NCBI GenBank assembly: GCA_017473335.1
Contig: JAFULN010000014.1
Span: forward strand, 1 to 64,000
Length of the DNA: 64,000 nucleotides
DNA from: Erysipelotrichaceae bacterium
GTDB lineage: Bacteria > Bacillota_I > Bacilli_A > Erysipelotrichales > Erysipelotrichaceae
Direction: 5' to 3'
Shown: one piece after another, positions 8,919 through 17,007 of the stretch
How positions within the stretch are numbered: the stretch's first letter is position 1
How the letters are laid out: every line of letters starts with the position of its first letter
The notes under the pieces: generated by a model
The model's input: the letters and a program-made list of their open reading frames with translations, nothing else
Database searches by the model: none
Told to the model about the DNA's origin: nothing
Made by a program: the position numbers and the translations under genes

Positions 8919-8958
8919 AGACACTCCCCAGCAATTTACATCTTTATCTTACAATTCT

Positions 8959-8987
8959 TATTTATCATATTTATTTGCTATTGTCAA
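8959..8987 (-). promoter_or_regulatory. promoter of the three-gene envelope unit
   Basis: -35 TTGACA (8982-8987), 17-base spacer, -10 TAAATA (8959-8964). Confidence 0.65.
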
Positions 8988-8994
8988 TATATAC

Positions 8995-9027
8995 AAAAGA
9001 AAAAGAAGATGCGCAGTCATCTTCTTG
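8995..9027 (-). terminator. terminator of queT
   Basis: AAGAAGAT/ATCTTCTT stem (8 bp) with loop GACTGCGC, then TTTCTTTTG on the minus strand. It follows the queT stop directly. Confidence 0.85.
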
Positions 9028-9029
9028 TT

Positions 9030-9557
9030 TTATAGACCAAAACGATCTTTTAATTTTGACTTCTTTAAGGCTTTAACCAGTGGAATTCCAAACACTGCCA
9101 CTGCAATGAATTCCCCAATTCCTACTTCAAGCCCAAACAAGATAAAACCTTCCAGAAATGCGTTAGGCATCAATGCATACGCAAGTTCTGCACCAATAAA
9201 CACCATATTCATCAAAACAGGCATCAATACAGAAACCCAAGGAATCCCTTTGATTTGAATGTGTGCCATTTTTCTTGTCAGAACTGCCGCCAAAAATGTA
9301 GCTAATGTCCCAATCACACAATCTAAGTATCCTAAGATATTCAGACCCATCATTGCACCAAACAGATTCGCAAGGAAACACCCCAGTGTAATCCCTGCCA
9401 CAGACGGGGCAAATATTACCGGCAGAAGCGTCAGTGCTTCTGACAATCGAATTTGGATATTTCCATAGGAAATAGGAGAAAGCGCCAATGTTACCGCTGC
9501 ATATACTGCCGCAATCAGCGCTGCAAAGACCATTTGTCTCAGCTTATTTGTTTTCAT
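9030..9557 (-). CDS. queT: QueT family preQ0/preQ1 transporter (ECF S component)
   Basis: A 175-residue membrane protein with five or six hydrophobic segments. The N-terminus and the stretch ISYGNIQIRLSEALTLLP are typical of QueT, the substrate-binding subunit of an energy-coupling-factor transporter for queuosine precursors. Such proteins use shared EcfA/A'/T modules encoded elsewhere. A preQ1-I type riboswitch lies in its leader, which independently supports the substrate. Single-gene unit between two terminators. RBS AAGGA is 11 bases before the ATG and lies at the end of the riboswitch, so ligand can hide it. Confidence 0.92.
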   Translation of the reverse strand: MKTNKLRQMVFAALIAAVYAAVTLALSPISYGNIQIRLSEALTLLPVIFAPSVAGITLGCFLANLFGAMMGLNILGYLDCVIGTLATFLAAVLTRKMAHIQIKGIPWVSVLMPVLMNMVFIGAELAYALMPNAFLEGFILFGLEVGIGEFIAVAVFGIPLVKALKKSKLKDRFGL

Positions 9558-9565
9558 TTTAAAAG

Positions 9566-9611
9566 TGATCCTTTCTTGTTTTAATTAATGTCAGGGAGCT
9601 GCGACTGACAT
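9566..9611 (-). promoter_or_regulatory. preQ1-I riboswitch of queT
   Basis: On the minus strand P1 is ATGTCAG (9611-9605) paired with CTGACAT (9594-9588), with the conserved loop TCGCAG between. The A-rich tail TAATTAAAACAAG follows and runs into AAAGGA, the ribosome binding site. The arrangement is that of preQ1-I elements such as the Thermoanaerobacter one (UCGCAG loop, AAAACAAGG tail). Control is probably translational. Confidence 0.85.
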
Positions 9612-9631
9612 GTTTCTTATGAAACGATTAG

Positions 9632-9660
9632 ATTATACACTCATCCACAAAAAAAAGAAA
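9632..9660 (-). promoter_or_regulatory. promoter of queT overlapping a terminator
   Basis: -10 TATAAT (9632-9637). Seventeen bases upstream is TTTCTT (9655-9660), which lies in the U-tract and stem end of the preceding terminator. Confidence 0.55.
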
Positions 9661-9676
9661 CAGATTTCTCTGTTTC
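9649..9676 (-). terminator. terminator of the DUF1307-like lipoprotein gene
   Basis: Perfect 8-bp stem GAAACAGA/TCTGTTTC with a 4-base loop, followed by eight T on the minus strand. Confidence 0.9.
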
Positions 9677-9681
9677 TCAAT

Positions 9682-10122
9682 TTATTCACATGTATATCCG
9701 CTCGACGTTAATCCATCCAGTGTCTTCTGTAAAGAAATCATTTCAGAATCCAAATCAGATTCACTCATCATTCCCAAATCCACTAAATCCTGGTAATTCA
9801 CTTCTGCAAAATTTATGTTCATCTCAAGCACAAATACATCTTCTGTAGATTTAGATTCTACTTGTATTCCTGATGTAGCAAAATTTTCCAGCATCTGAGA
9901 TTCAAACATCGCTTTTTCTTCATCTGTCACAATATCATATAAAGAATAAGGAATTTGCATCACAGACTTCATAGAAAGCACTTCATCATCCAATGCAGTC
10001 AATGTAATCTGCTCACTCATGCCATCCATCTCTACTTTACACACTGTTGTTTTTTCTTCAGGTTCACTACACCCACTAAGAAGCAGCATTCCCGCAAACA
10101 GCACACATAATAACTTCTTCAT
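9682..10122 (-). CDS. lipoprotein, YehR/DUF1307-like
   Basis: A 146-residue secreted lipoprotein with signal peptide MKKLLCVLFAGMLLLSGC (lipobox LSGC, Cys18). The mature part (CKVEMDGMSEQITLTALDD... and an acidic C-terminus ending SSGYTCE) follows the pattern of the DUF1307/YehR family, whose role is not established. RBS is GAGGAGGAACTCAAG. It has its own promoter, divergent from dpaL, and its own terminator. Family assignment is by overall pattern only. Confidence 0.7.
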   Translation of the reverse strand: MKKLLCVLFAGMLLLSGCSEPEEKTTVCKVEMDGMSEQITLTALDDEVLSMKSVMQIPYSLYDIVTDEEKAMFESQMLENFATSGIQVESKSTEDVFVLEMNINFAEVNYQDLVDLGMMSESDLDSEMISLQKTLDGLTSSGYTCE

Positions 10123-10148
10123 CTTGAGTTCCTCCTCAATCTATATCA

Positions 10149-10177
10149 ATTGTAGACTGTTTAATGATGAACTTCAA
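10149..10177 (-). promoter_or_regulatory. promoter of the DUF1307-like lipoprotein gene
   Basis: -35 TTGAAG (10172-10177), 17-base spacer, -10 TACAAT (10149-10154). Confidence 0.7.
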
Positions 10178-10223
10178 GTATTTCTCAATAATACACTTCA
10201 CCCACAGCAAGAACTTCAAGTAT
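10169..10223. repeat. pair of 13-bp direct repeats in a divergent promoter region
   Basis: GAACTTCAAGTAT occurs at 10169-10181 and again at 10211-10223, 42 bases apart, that is four helical turns. The first copy covers the -35 box of the leftward lipoprotein promoter. The second covers the start of the -10 box of the rightward dpaL promoter. A shared operator is possible. Confidence 0.5.
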
Positions 10224-10226
10224 AAT
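10197..10226 (+). promoter_or_regulatory. probable dpaL promoter
   Basis: -10 TATAAT (10221-10226) with a weak -35 TTCACC (10197-10202), spacing 18. The weak -35 box would suit an activated promoter. Confidence 0.5.
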
Positions 10227-10252
10227 AAAATTACACAAAAGGAGAGTCAAAT

Positions 10253-11434
10253 ATGATCAAATCCGTTCATTTTAAGCACGCTCAAAAAGTACATAATTCC
10301 TCTCAGCCGTTTGGTTTAAAAAACGCAAAGGTTGTCTGTGCATATCATCAAAGCTTCCCAGAATACACTCAAACACCTCTGGTGCAGCTTCACGATTTAG
10401 CTAAAAAGCTAAATGTATCACAAATCTATGTCAAAGATGAAAGTTTCCGTTTCAATTTAAACGCATTTAAAGTCCTTGGAGGAAGCTATGCCATCGGTAA
10501 ATACATCAAAGAAAAACTCAATCTTTCAGATGAACAGTTTAACTGTGAAACTATCTTAAGTGATGAACTGCGTCATCAGCTAGGTGATTTAACATTCATT
10601 ACCGCAACAGACGGAAATCATGGACGAGGTGTCGCATGGACCGCCAATCGTTTGAAACAGAAAAGTGTTGTCTATATGCCAAAAGGAAGCGCACAAGAAC
10701 GTTTAGACAACATTAAAGCACTAGGTGCAGATGCCTCCATCACTGAATTCAATTATGACGATGCAGTCCGTTTAGCTAATAAACACGCTCAGGAAAACAA
10801 CTGGGTGATGGTTCAAGACACTGCATGGGAAGGCTACGAGGAAATCCCTACATGGATCATGCAAGGATATACGACTATGGCCTATGAAATCGTTCAGCAG
10901 CTTCATCAAGTCAAGCCAACACATTTATTCCTTCAGGCAGGTGTTGGCGCATTAGCTGGTGCAGTTACAGGTTTTTTCTCAGACTATTATCAGGAAGATA
11001 GACCCATCATTACTATTATCGAACCCGACAAAGCTGACTGCATCTATCAGACTGCTCTTGCCAATGATGGCAGCATTCATACTGTTACTGGTGATTTAAA
11101 TACCATCATGGCAGGACTTGCCTGTGGTGAACCTTGTACAATTGGATGGAATGTACTAAAAGATCACGCAGATCACTTTATTTCCATGAGTGATGACATC
11201 GCAGCACAAGGCATGCGCACATTAGGTATTCCAACTGGAAATGACCCAAAAATCATCTCTGGGGAAAGTGGTGCAGCCACTATAGGATTTGTTTATGAAG
11301 TCTTATCAAATCCTCAGCACCAAAAATTAAAAGAAACCTTAGAACTCAATGAATCCTCTGTGATTGTCTGCATCTCTACTGAAGGAGATACAGATAAAGA
11401 AAACTATCAAAGAATATTAAAAGAAAGACTGTGA
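10253..11434 (+). CDS. dpaL: diaminopropionate ammonia-lyase
   Basis: A 393-residue PLP enzyme that converts 2,3-diaminopropionate to pyruvate and two ammonia. Seen are the PLP-lysine site FNLNAFKVLGGSYA (Lys73), ATDGNHGRGVAW (phosphate/cofactor contact), LQAGVGALAGAVTGF (glycine-rich phosphate-binding loop) and SGESGAA. Length agrees with YgeX-type enzymes. RBS AAGGAGAGTCAAAT. Single-gene unit on the plus strand amid leftward genes; the divergent lipoprotein gene shares the promoter region. It probably allows use of diaminopropionate or related amino acids as a nitrogen or energy source. Confidence 0.92.
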   Translation: MIKSVHFKHAQKVHNSSQPFGLKNAKVVCAYHQSFPEYTQTPLVQLHDLAKKLNVSQIYVKDESFRFNLNAFKVLGGSYAIGKYIKEKLNLSDEQFNCETILSDELRHQLGDLTFITATDGNHGRGVAWTANRLKQKSVVYMPKGSAQERLDNIKALGADASITEFNYDDAVRLANKHAQENNWVMVQDTAWEGYEEIPTWIMQGYTTMAYEIVQQLHQVKPTHLFLQAGVGALAGAVTGFFSDYYQEDRPIITIIEPDKADCIYQTALANDGSIHTVTGDLNTIMAGLACGEPCTIGWNVLKDHADHFISMSDDIAAQGMRTLGIPTGNDPKIISGESGAATIGFVYEVLSNPQHQKLKETLELNESSVIVCISTEGDTDKENYQRILKERL

Positions 11435-11452
11435 GCTCTCACAGTCTTTTTA
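11424..11452. terminator. bidirectional terminator between dpaL and the MATE gene
   Basis: AAAGACTGTGAG/CTCACAGTCTTT forms a 12-bp stem with a two-base loop. T-runs flank both sides (TTTTTATC rightward, TTCTTTT leftward). The dpaL stop codon lies inside the stem. Confidence 0.85.
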
Positions 11453-11484
11453 TCTGTCTAACCAAATCTTTTTATATTATTCTC

Positions 11485-12846
11485 TTAATCCAAGACAAGA
11501 GTACTTTGTTTCTTTAAGCGATGATATGCCCACACAAAACAAAGTGTATGCACTAAAAATGTAAGTGTCCAAGATATAGGATAAGAAAGATATAGAGTTT
11601 CTAATGTGTGATGTGTCTGAAAGATGGTATAAATCCACACAATACGGAATAAACACGCACCACTTAATGATGCCAGCATAGGCGCCACAGAATATCCTAA
11701 GCCACGCATGCCACCGCACATTACATCCATCACAGCACCTAAACACAATGTATTGCACATATAGCTCATACGAATAATTCCATAGCGAATCACTTCAGGA
11801 TCATCTGTAAAAATCAGAAGCAGCTGTTCACCAAAGAGTGTTGCCAATGGTCCAACTACAATCCCTGTTACTGCAGTACACATAAAACAAGTCAGCACAA
11901 TCTTTTTAATACGCTTGATCTTTCCTGCCCCTAAATTCTGTGAAGTAAAGCTCACACAGCTTTGATAAAAGGCACTAGATCCCTGAACTAAGAAAGCTTC
12001 TATATTAAATCCCGCTGTATTTCCAGCCATCGCCAATGACCCAAAAGAGTTAATAGAAGACTGAATCAATACATTTGAAATACTAAAGACACAACCTTGA
12101 ACACCTGCAGGAAGTCCAACTCTTAACATTTCAATCAATCGCTGCGAATGAATCTTCAGCTGTTCTTTTCTTAACTGACAGATTCCTTCTGTTTGATGAA
12201 GTGTCAGTAAAACAAGATATGCTGAAATTGCTTGGGAAATGATAGTTGCCAGCGCAACCCCTGCAACACCCATGTGAAAACAAATCACAAAAATAAGATT
12301 CAGCACTACATTGACTACACCAGAGAGAGTCAAGAAATACAAAGGTCGTTTTGTATCCCCAATCGCACGCAGTATTGCAGCACCAAAGTTATACACCATA
12401 ATTGCAGGCATCCCCGCAAAATAAATACGCATATACAAAACAGACTGTTGAATGACATCTTCAGGCGTTCCCATCAAAGTAAGCATAGGTTCAGAAAGGA
12501 AAAATCCCACAAAAATCAGTACAAATCCTGTAACCGCTGCAACCATCACAGAAGTATGAACTGTTTCTGTTACCCCCGCTTCATCACGTGCGCCCACATA
12601 TCTGGCAACCAGTACATTTGTCCCAACTGAAATGCCAATAAACAGATTGACTAAAAGATTAATTAACGATGTTGTTGAGCCTACCGCAGCCAATGCCTGA
12701 GGTCCAGTAAATCTTCCCACAACAACCATATCTGCTGCATTAAAAAGAAGCTGCAATATCCCTGAAAACATTAAAGGAAAAGCATACAGAAGAATGCTTT
12801 TCAACAAAGGTCCATTTAACATATCTACATTTTGACTTTTTCTCAT
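11485..12846 (-). CDS. MATE family efflux transporter
   Basis: About 453 residues with twelve hydrophobic segments. The N-terminus MLNGPLLKSILLYAFPLMFSG and FNAADMVVVGRF, and the mid-protein GLPAGVQGCVFSISN, match the DinF/NorM-like MATE family of cation-coupled multidrug or metabolite exporters. The start is the ATG after AGGTGAGTTAT; a GTG three codons upstream is the alternative. Substrate cannot be predicted. Single gene between terminators. Confidence 0.88.
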   Translation of the reverse strand: MRKSQNVDMLNGPLLKSILLYAFPLMFSGILQLLFNAADMVVVGRFTGPQALAAVGSTTSLINLLVNLFIGISVGTNVLVARYVGARDEAGVTETVHTSVMVAAVTGFVLIFVGFFLSEPMLTLMGTPEDVIQQSVLYMRIYFAGMPAIMVYNFGAAILRAIGDTKRPLYFLTLSGVVNVVLNLIFVICFHMGVAGVALATIISQAISAYLVLLTLHQTEGICQLRKEQLKIHSQRLIEMLRVGLPAGVQGCVFSISNVLIQSSINSFGSLAMAGNTAGFNIEAFLVQGSSAFYQSCVSFTSQNLGAGKIKRIKKIVLTCFMCTAVTGIVVGPLATLFGEQLLLIFTDDPEVIRYGIIRMSYMCNTLCLGAVMDVMCGGMRGLGYSVAPMLASLSGACLFRIVWIYTIFQTHHTLETLYLSYPISWTLTFLVHTLCFVWAYHRLKKQSTLVLD

Positions 12847-12865
12847 ATAACTCACCTACATGTCA

Positions 12866-12895
12866 AGTATACTCTTTTTTTTAGAATTACCACAA
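12866..12895 (-). promoter_or_regulatory. promoter of the MATE gene
   Basis: -10 TATACT (12866-12871), 18-base spacer, -35 TTGTGG (12890-12895). The -35 box touches the U-tract of the metG terminator. Confidence 0.55.
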
Positions 12896-12921
12896 GAAAA
12901 GACTGCATTTGTGCAGTCTTT
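12893..12921 (-). terminator. terminator of metG
   Basis: AAAGACTGCA/TGCAGTCTTT stem (10 bp) with loop CAAA, then TCTT on the minus strand, just after the metG stop codon. Confidence 0.85.
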
Positions 12922-12927
12922 CACTCT

Positions 12928-14850
12928 TTAGTGTACTGAAACACCTGGATTCAGTTTTTCAACTTCCAGTACTTCAATCAATTTTCCATCTGATCCAGCC
13001 AGAATCATACCTTGAGATTCAACACCTCTAAGCATTGCAGGTTTCAGATTAATCACAACGATAACCTTCTTTCCTACCATCTGTTCAGGCTTGTAGTTCG
13101 ACGCAATTCCTGATACAACCTGACGAATTTCTCCACCGATATCAATTTGAGATACCAACAGCTTATCCGCCTTAGGATGCTTTTCACAAGAAACAACTTG
13201 TCCAACAACCATCTCTACTTTCGCAAAATCATCAATTGTAATCTCAGGCAGTTTAGATACCTTAACAACCGGTTTGGCATGATCTGCTTCAATCTTTTCC
13301 ATCATTTCTTTTTCATCAATGCGTGCAAACAGAATTTCAGGCTTAGCTACAACATGGATATCTGTTTCCAAAGCACCAAATGTTTCAATAGAATCCATAT
13401 CACGCTTTGCAGTACCAATCTGATTTAAAATACGTTCTGATGTTTCTGGCAGATAAGCACTTAAGATGACTGCACAAATACGAATACTTTCTAACAGATT
13501 GTACAGCACTGTAGCCAGACGATCTTTCTTAGACTCATCTTTAGCCAAAGACCAAGGCATTGTTTCATCAATGTACTTGTTGCTTCTTCTGAGCACCGCA
13601 ATGATTTCATCCAGTGAATCCTGAACTTTCAAATCATTCATGCACTTTTCAACACGATTTTTCAGCTGAGAAGCCATAGAAATTAATTCATCATCTACTG
13701 GTTCTGATACATGTGGATTTGTTACAGCACCACCAAAGTACTTATTTGTCATAGACACAGTACGATTGACTAAGTTACCTAAAATATTCGCCAAATCAGA
13801 ATTGATACGTTCAATAATCAGTTCATATGTTACTGTACCATCCTGTGCAAATGGCATTTCATGCAGCATGATATAACGAACTGCATCCACGCCAAAATAT
13901 TTCACCAGTTCATCTGTATAGATTACATTACCCTTAGACTTTGACATCTTTCCTTCACCAACCAAAAGCCAAGGATGACCAAATACCTGCTTAGGAAGTT
14001 CTACATCCAGTGCCATCAGCATGATTGGCCAGTAAATTGTATGGAAACGCAGAATATCCTTACCAATCAGATGTACATCTGCAGGCCAGTACTTATTGAA
14101 CAGAGGATCATGATTTCCATCCAGATCATATCCCAAACCTGTAATATAGTTAGTTAATGCATCAATCCATACATATACAACATGCTTAGGATCAAAGTCT
14201 ACTGGAATACCCCATTTAAATGAAGTACGTGATACACACAAATCCTGAAGACCTGGTTTAATGAAGTTATTGACCATTTCATTCTTACGGCTTTCAGGCT
14301 GAATGAAATGAGGATTTTCTTCAATATGCTTCATCAAACGATCTGCATACTTGCTCATACGGAAGAAATAAGCTTCTTCTTTCGCCTTCTGCACTGGGCG
14401 TCCACAGTCAGGACACTTCCCATCCACTAACTGTGATTCAGTATAGAAAGATTCACAAGGTGTACAGTACCATCCTTCATATTCAGACTTATAGATATCA
14501 CCCTGTTCATACAGTTTCTTAAAGATTTTCTGTACCTGTTTTTCATGATAAGGATCTGTTGTGCGCATAAACTTATCATAAGACAGATTCATTAAATCAA
14601 ACTGTTCCTTAATGACTGCAGTTGCATCATCTACAAACTGCTGAGGTGTCTTTCCTGCAGCTTTTGCCTTTTCTTCAATCTTCTGACCATGTTCATCAGT
14701 TCCAGTCTGAAACTGAACATCATAGCCTGTCATTCTTTTATAGCGTGCAATCGCATCAGCCAGAACGATTTCATAGACATTGCCAATATGCGGTTTTCCA
14801 GATGAATAAGCAATCGCTGTTGTAATGTAATACTTTCCCTTATTTTCCAT
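12928..14850 (-). CDS. metG: methionyl-tRNA synthetase
   Basis: About 640 residues. It charges tRNA-Met with methionine. Seen are the HIGH-type motif SSGKPHIGN near the N-terminus, a zinc knuckle with CTPCESFY and CPDCGRP near residue 130-150, the KMSKS loop GEGKMSKSKGN near residue 300, and an anticodon-binding helical domain. A C-terminal EMAP-like tRNA-binding domain (VEMVVGQVVSCEKHPKADKL, QGMILAG) follows. The start ATG (MENKGKYY) follows GGAGGAAATT; the longer frame reads into the T-box terminator. Regulated by the T-box leader directly upstream. Confidence 0.96.
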   Translation of the reverse strand: MENKGKYYITTAIAYSSGKPHIGNVYEIVLADAIARYKRMTGYDVQFQTGTDEHGQKIEEKAKAAGKTPQQFVDDATAVIKEQFDLMNLSYDKFMRTTDPYHEKQVQKIFKKLYEQGDIYKSEYEGWYCTPCESFYTESQLVDGKCPDCGRPVQKAKEEAYFFRMSKYADRLMKHIEENPHFIQPESRKNEMVNNFIKPGLQDLCVSRTSFKWGIPVDFDPKHVVYVWIDALTNYITGLGYDLDGNHDPLFNKYWPADVHLIGKDILRFHTIYWPIMLMALDVELPKQVFGHPWLLVGEGKMSKSKGNVIYTDELVKYFGVDAVRYIMLHEMPFAQDGTVTYELIIERINSDLANILGNLVNRTVSMTNKYFGGAVTNPHVSEPVDDELISMASQLKNRVEKCMNDLKVQDSLDEIIAVLRRSNKYIDETMPWSLAKDESKKDRLATVLYNLLESIRICAVILSAYLPETSERILNQIGTAKRDMDSIETFGALETDIHVVAKPEILFARIDEKEMMEKIEADHAKPVVKVSKLPEITIDDFAKVEMVVGQVVSCEKHPKADKLLVSQIDIGGEIRQVVSGIASNYKPEQMVGKKVIVVINLKPAMLRGVESQGMILAGSDGKLIEVLEVEKLNPGVSVH

Positions 14851-14861
14851 AATTTCCTCCT

Positions 14862-15063
14862 TAAATAGAAAAGGTGCTACCAAGGACGCAATAGCGTGGT
14901 ACCACCTTTATGTTTCACTCAATTCCTTAACGCGGAAGTACGTTCTACCCTTATCCGATAGACAGTTCCAAGACCATGTTCATAAAGTTTCAATAAAGCT
15001 TTGCACCAGACAGCTTCTCTCTATAAAATCCACTTTACTACTCTTCTTTTCATTACTTTTGAC
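14862..15063 (-). promoter_or_regulatory. T-box leader of metG
   Basis: The T-box core GGTGGTACCACG is at 14895-14906 on the minus strand. It lies in the 5' half of an intrinsic terminator: AGGTGGTACCA (14907-14897) pairs with TGGTAGCACCT (14882-14872), followed by TTTTC. A long stem I region lies upstream, where GAACATGG offers ATG as specifier codon. Uncharged tRNA-Met would favour the antiterminator. The specifier assignment comes from gene context plus the visible ATG. Confidence 0.93.
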
Positions 15064-15069
15064 TCATTT

Positions 15070-15098
15070 ATTATAAAAGAAACTGCTTTAAAAGGCAA
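15070..15098 (-). promoter_or_regulatory. promoter of metG
   Basis: -35 TTGCCT (15093-15098), 17-base spacer, -10 TATAAT (15070-15075). It lies immediately after the xpt stop codon. Confidence 0.75.
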
Positions 15099-15100
15099 CC

Positions 15101-15673
15101 TTATTCCCTGAATTTAATGCCATCTGGACCCATAGAATCAATCACACACAAAGATTCGACATGAATCCCTAAATCTCTAAGCATTCTTCCGCCAGTCATA
15201 AACCCTTTTTCAAGTACACATCCAAAGCCTGCAACTGATGCAGAAGCGTAATCACAGATTTCCATCAGCCCTTCCGCATTGGAGCCATTAGCCAAAATGT
15301 CATCAATAATCAATACGTTATCATCTTCACTCAGATAGTTGTGAGGAACTCGAAGTGTCATATCTTCATTGCGAGTAAATGAATAAATCTTTGCAGTATA
15401 CATCTCTTGTGACCAGAAATTCGATTTTCCTTTTTTTGCATAAACCACAGGCACCTTAAACTGACGCGCTGTCATCACCGCAATAGGAATCCCTGACACT
15501 TCTACTGTAAGTATTTTCGTAATTCTTTTCCCCTCAAAACGACGTTTGAATTCTTTTGCGAGTGTTTCCAAAAACTCAACGTCTACCTGATGACTCAAAA
15601 AGTCATCTACATTCAGCATTTCCTGATTGTGTACAACGCTGTCACGCAGCACACGCAGCTTCAACAATTCCAT
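15101..15673 (-). CDS. xpt: xanthine phosphoribosyltransferase
   Basis: A 190-residue purine salvage enzyme joining xanthine to PRPP to give XMP. Seen are the N-terminal MELLKLRVLRD, the PRPP-binding motif DDNVLIIDDILANG and the FWSQEMYTAKIYSFTR segment specific to Xpt. Length is normal. It lies 19 bases after the alpha/beta hydrolase gene and is probably co-transcribed with it. No purine riboswitch is visible upstream, unlike in Bacillus. No clear terminator follows before the metG promoter. Confidence 0.93.
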   Translation of the reverse strand: MELLKLRVLRDSVVHNQEMLNVDDFLSHQVDVEFLETLAKEFKRRFEGKRITKILTVEVSGIPIAVMTARQFKVPVVYAKKGKSNFWSQEMYTAKIYSFTRNEDMTLRVPHNYLSEDDNVLIIDDILANGSNAEGLMEICDYASASVAGFGCVLEKGFMTGGRMLRDLGIHVESLCVIDSMGPDGIKFRE

Positions 15674-15692
15674 AATCCCTTTTCCCCTTTGA

Positions 15693-16514
15693 TTATAAAT
15701 ACTTAATGATAAATTCAGATGTTACCTGAACAAGTTCTTCCATCTGATGAGGCTCATTTGTCCAGGCACCAAAGCCATGATTCGCTCCCTTTACAACATG
15801 ATGCACAAAATCTGCATCTGGATGTGCTGCAGAAGCTACATCTTCTAAGATTGCTGGAGGTATAATATCATCTTTGTCGCCATTAACCATAATCACATGA
15901 CCATCATACTGAGAAAACAAGTCCTTCGCATTGGAATTCAGCAGCTGATCAAAGAAGTCCTTCCCCAAAGGCACAATTCTTCCATCAAAGCTGTTGTGAT
16001 AAGGATACAATCCATCACGACGGGCAATCTCACTCCACTGCTTCATTACTTCAGGATTCCCTAAATCGCTGCCAGAACCTGTAGAAATGCCATTCATTGC
16101 AGCTGGAGCCCAAAGTCCCATTACCCCAATCTCAGGATGACGCTTGGTATAGTGAAGCACAACTTTACCACCCATTGAATAACCAACCATACCCACACGG
16201 TACTCATCAATCTCACAATACTCTTTCATATAATTTAAAAGTGTATCCAGATGATCCATATTATTTTCTAAATTATTGAATTCATGTGATTCCTCAGATT
16301 CGTTGCATCCTGGAAAATCACATCGAATTGACGCAATACCGGCATCTGCCAATTTTTTCGCCAGCATTTCAAATGTTCCGTTCTCATGACGAGTCGCACA
16401 AAACCCATGAGCCATCAGCACCAGCGGAAGATGTCCTCCTTTATCCGGCAGCACAACAGTACATGGGATATCTGTATCCCTTTGAGAACGCAGTATGATA
16501 TCAAATGATTCCAT
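15693..16514 (-). CDS. alpha/beta hydrolase (esterase-like)
   Basis: A 273-residue cytoplasmic serine hydrolase. Seen are oxyanion-loop LVLMAHGFCATRHENG, nucleophile elbow GMVGYSMGG near residue 114, catalytic Asp in NGDKDDIIPP and His in KGANHGFG near the C-terminus. The pattern resembles cinnamoyl/feruloyl esterase-like hydrolases, which act on small esters, but the substrate cannot be fixed. RBS AGAGGTTAATAT. It leads a two-gene unit with xpt; a TACAAT at 16538-16543 is a possible -10 box. Confidence 0.85.
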   Translation of the reverse strand: MESFDIILRSQRDTDIPCTVVLPDKGGHLPLVLMAHGFCATRHENGTFEMLAKKLADAGIASIRCDFPGCNESEESHEFNNLENNMDHLDTLLNYMKEYCEIDEYRVGMVGYSMGGKVVLHYTKRHPEIGVMGLWAPAAMNGISTGSGSDLGNPEVMKQWSEIARRDGLYPYHNSFDGRIVPLGKDFFDQLLNSNAKDLFSQYDGHVIMVNGDKDDIIPPAILEDVASAAHPDADFVHHVVKGANHGFGAWTNEPHQMEELVQVTSEFIIKYL

Positions 16515-16600
16515 ATATTAACCTCTTTATACCCATTATTGTACTTGATTTATTCTAAAAAGAAAAGTCTCGCAAACGGCTTCTTTCTGCGTATCAACAT

Positions 16601-16629
16601 TTGACATCATCTACTAAAAGTGTTATCAT
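16601..16629 (+). promoter_or_regulatory. promoter of the cold-shock gene
   Basis: -35 TTGACA (16601-16606), 17-base spacer, -10 TATCAT (16624-16629). Confidence 0.8.
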
Positions 16630-16635
16630 CATTAA

Positions 16636-16755
16636 GGTATTTCAGATAGTTTCAAAAGGTTCCTCGATTTAACAATTGTACGCAGCACAATTCATGATTT
16701 GAGGGTTTTTTATTAAATCTGGGATATGAAATGTGTTGGAGGGTGTAAACAGAAT
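16636..16755 (+). promoter_or_regulatory. long structured 5' leader of the cold-shock gene
   Basis: About 120 untranslated bases. Within it CCTC (16662-16665) pairs with GAGG (16701-16704), and AATTGT (16674-16679) pairs with ACAATT (16687-16692). GTTTTTTATT follows. That is terminator-like architecture inside a leader. Cold-shock genes often have long leaders that refold with temperature; attenuation here is an inference. Confidence 0.5.
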
Positions 16756-16956
16756 ATGAACACAGGTAAAGTAAAATGGTTCAATGCAGAAAAGGGATAT
16801 GGATTCATCACTTCATCTGAAGGTAAAGATGTATTTGTACACTTCTCTGCAATTCAGTGCGAAGGATACAAGACTCTTGACGAAGGTCAGGCTGTTACTT
16901 TCGACATCGTTGAAAGCGATCGCGGTCCACAGGCTGCAAACGTAGTCAAGGCGTAA
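16756..16956 (+). CDS. CspA-family cold-shock protein
   Basis: A 66-residue single-stranded nucleic-acid binding protein, one OB-fold cold-shock domain. RNP1 (KGYGFI) and RNP2 (VFVHFS) are present, starting [14 protein letters not shown]. The start is fixed by homology; GGAGG lies about 13 bases upstream, which is longer than usual. The upstream in-frame ATG at 16726 has no fitting RBS. Acts as RNA chaperone. Single gene with own promoter and terminator. Confidence 0.95.
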   Translation: MNTGKVKWFNAEKGYGFITSSEGKDVFVHFSAIQCEGYKTLDEGQAVTFDIVESDRGPQAANVVKA

Positions 16957-16967
16957 ACAACACACAG

Positions 16968-17007
16968 AAAAAAGCTGAGTCAGTTCACTGATTCAGCTTT
17001 TTCTTTT
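16968..17007. terminator. bidirectional terminator between csp and a convergent gene
   Basis: AAAAAGCTGAGTCAG/CTGATTCAGCTTTTT stem with loop TTCA and T-runs on both strands. The stop codon of the convergent minus-strand gene lies in the stem. Confidence 0.88.

Noticed and set aside
14851-14883. Longer MetG N-terminus (MVAPFLFKEEI...)
   Set aside because: It would start inside the T-box terminator; the ATG with GGAGGAAATT at 14850 is the true start.
15061-15673. Purine riboswitch control of xpt
   Set aside because: The region before the hydrolase-xpt unit lacks the conserved purine aptamer loops.
16636-16713. Known metabolite riboswitch in the csp leader
   Set aside because: None of the conserved loops of preQ1, purine, SAM, TPP or glycine riboswitches is present; only pairing and a U-tract are seen.
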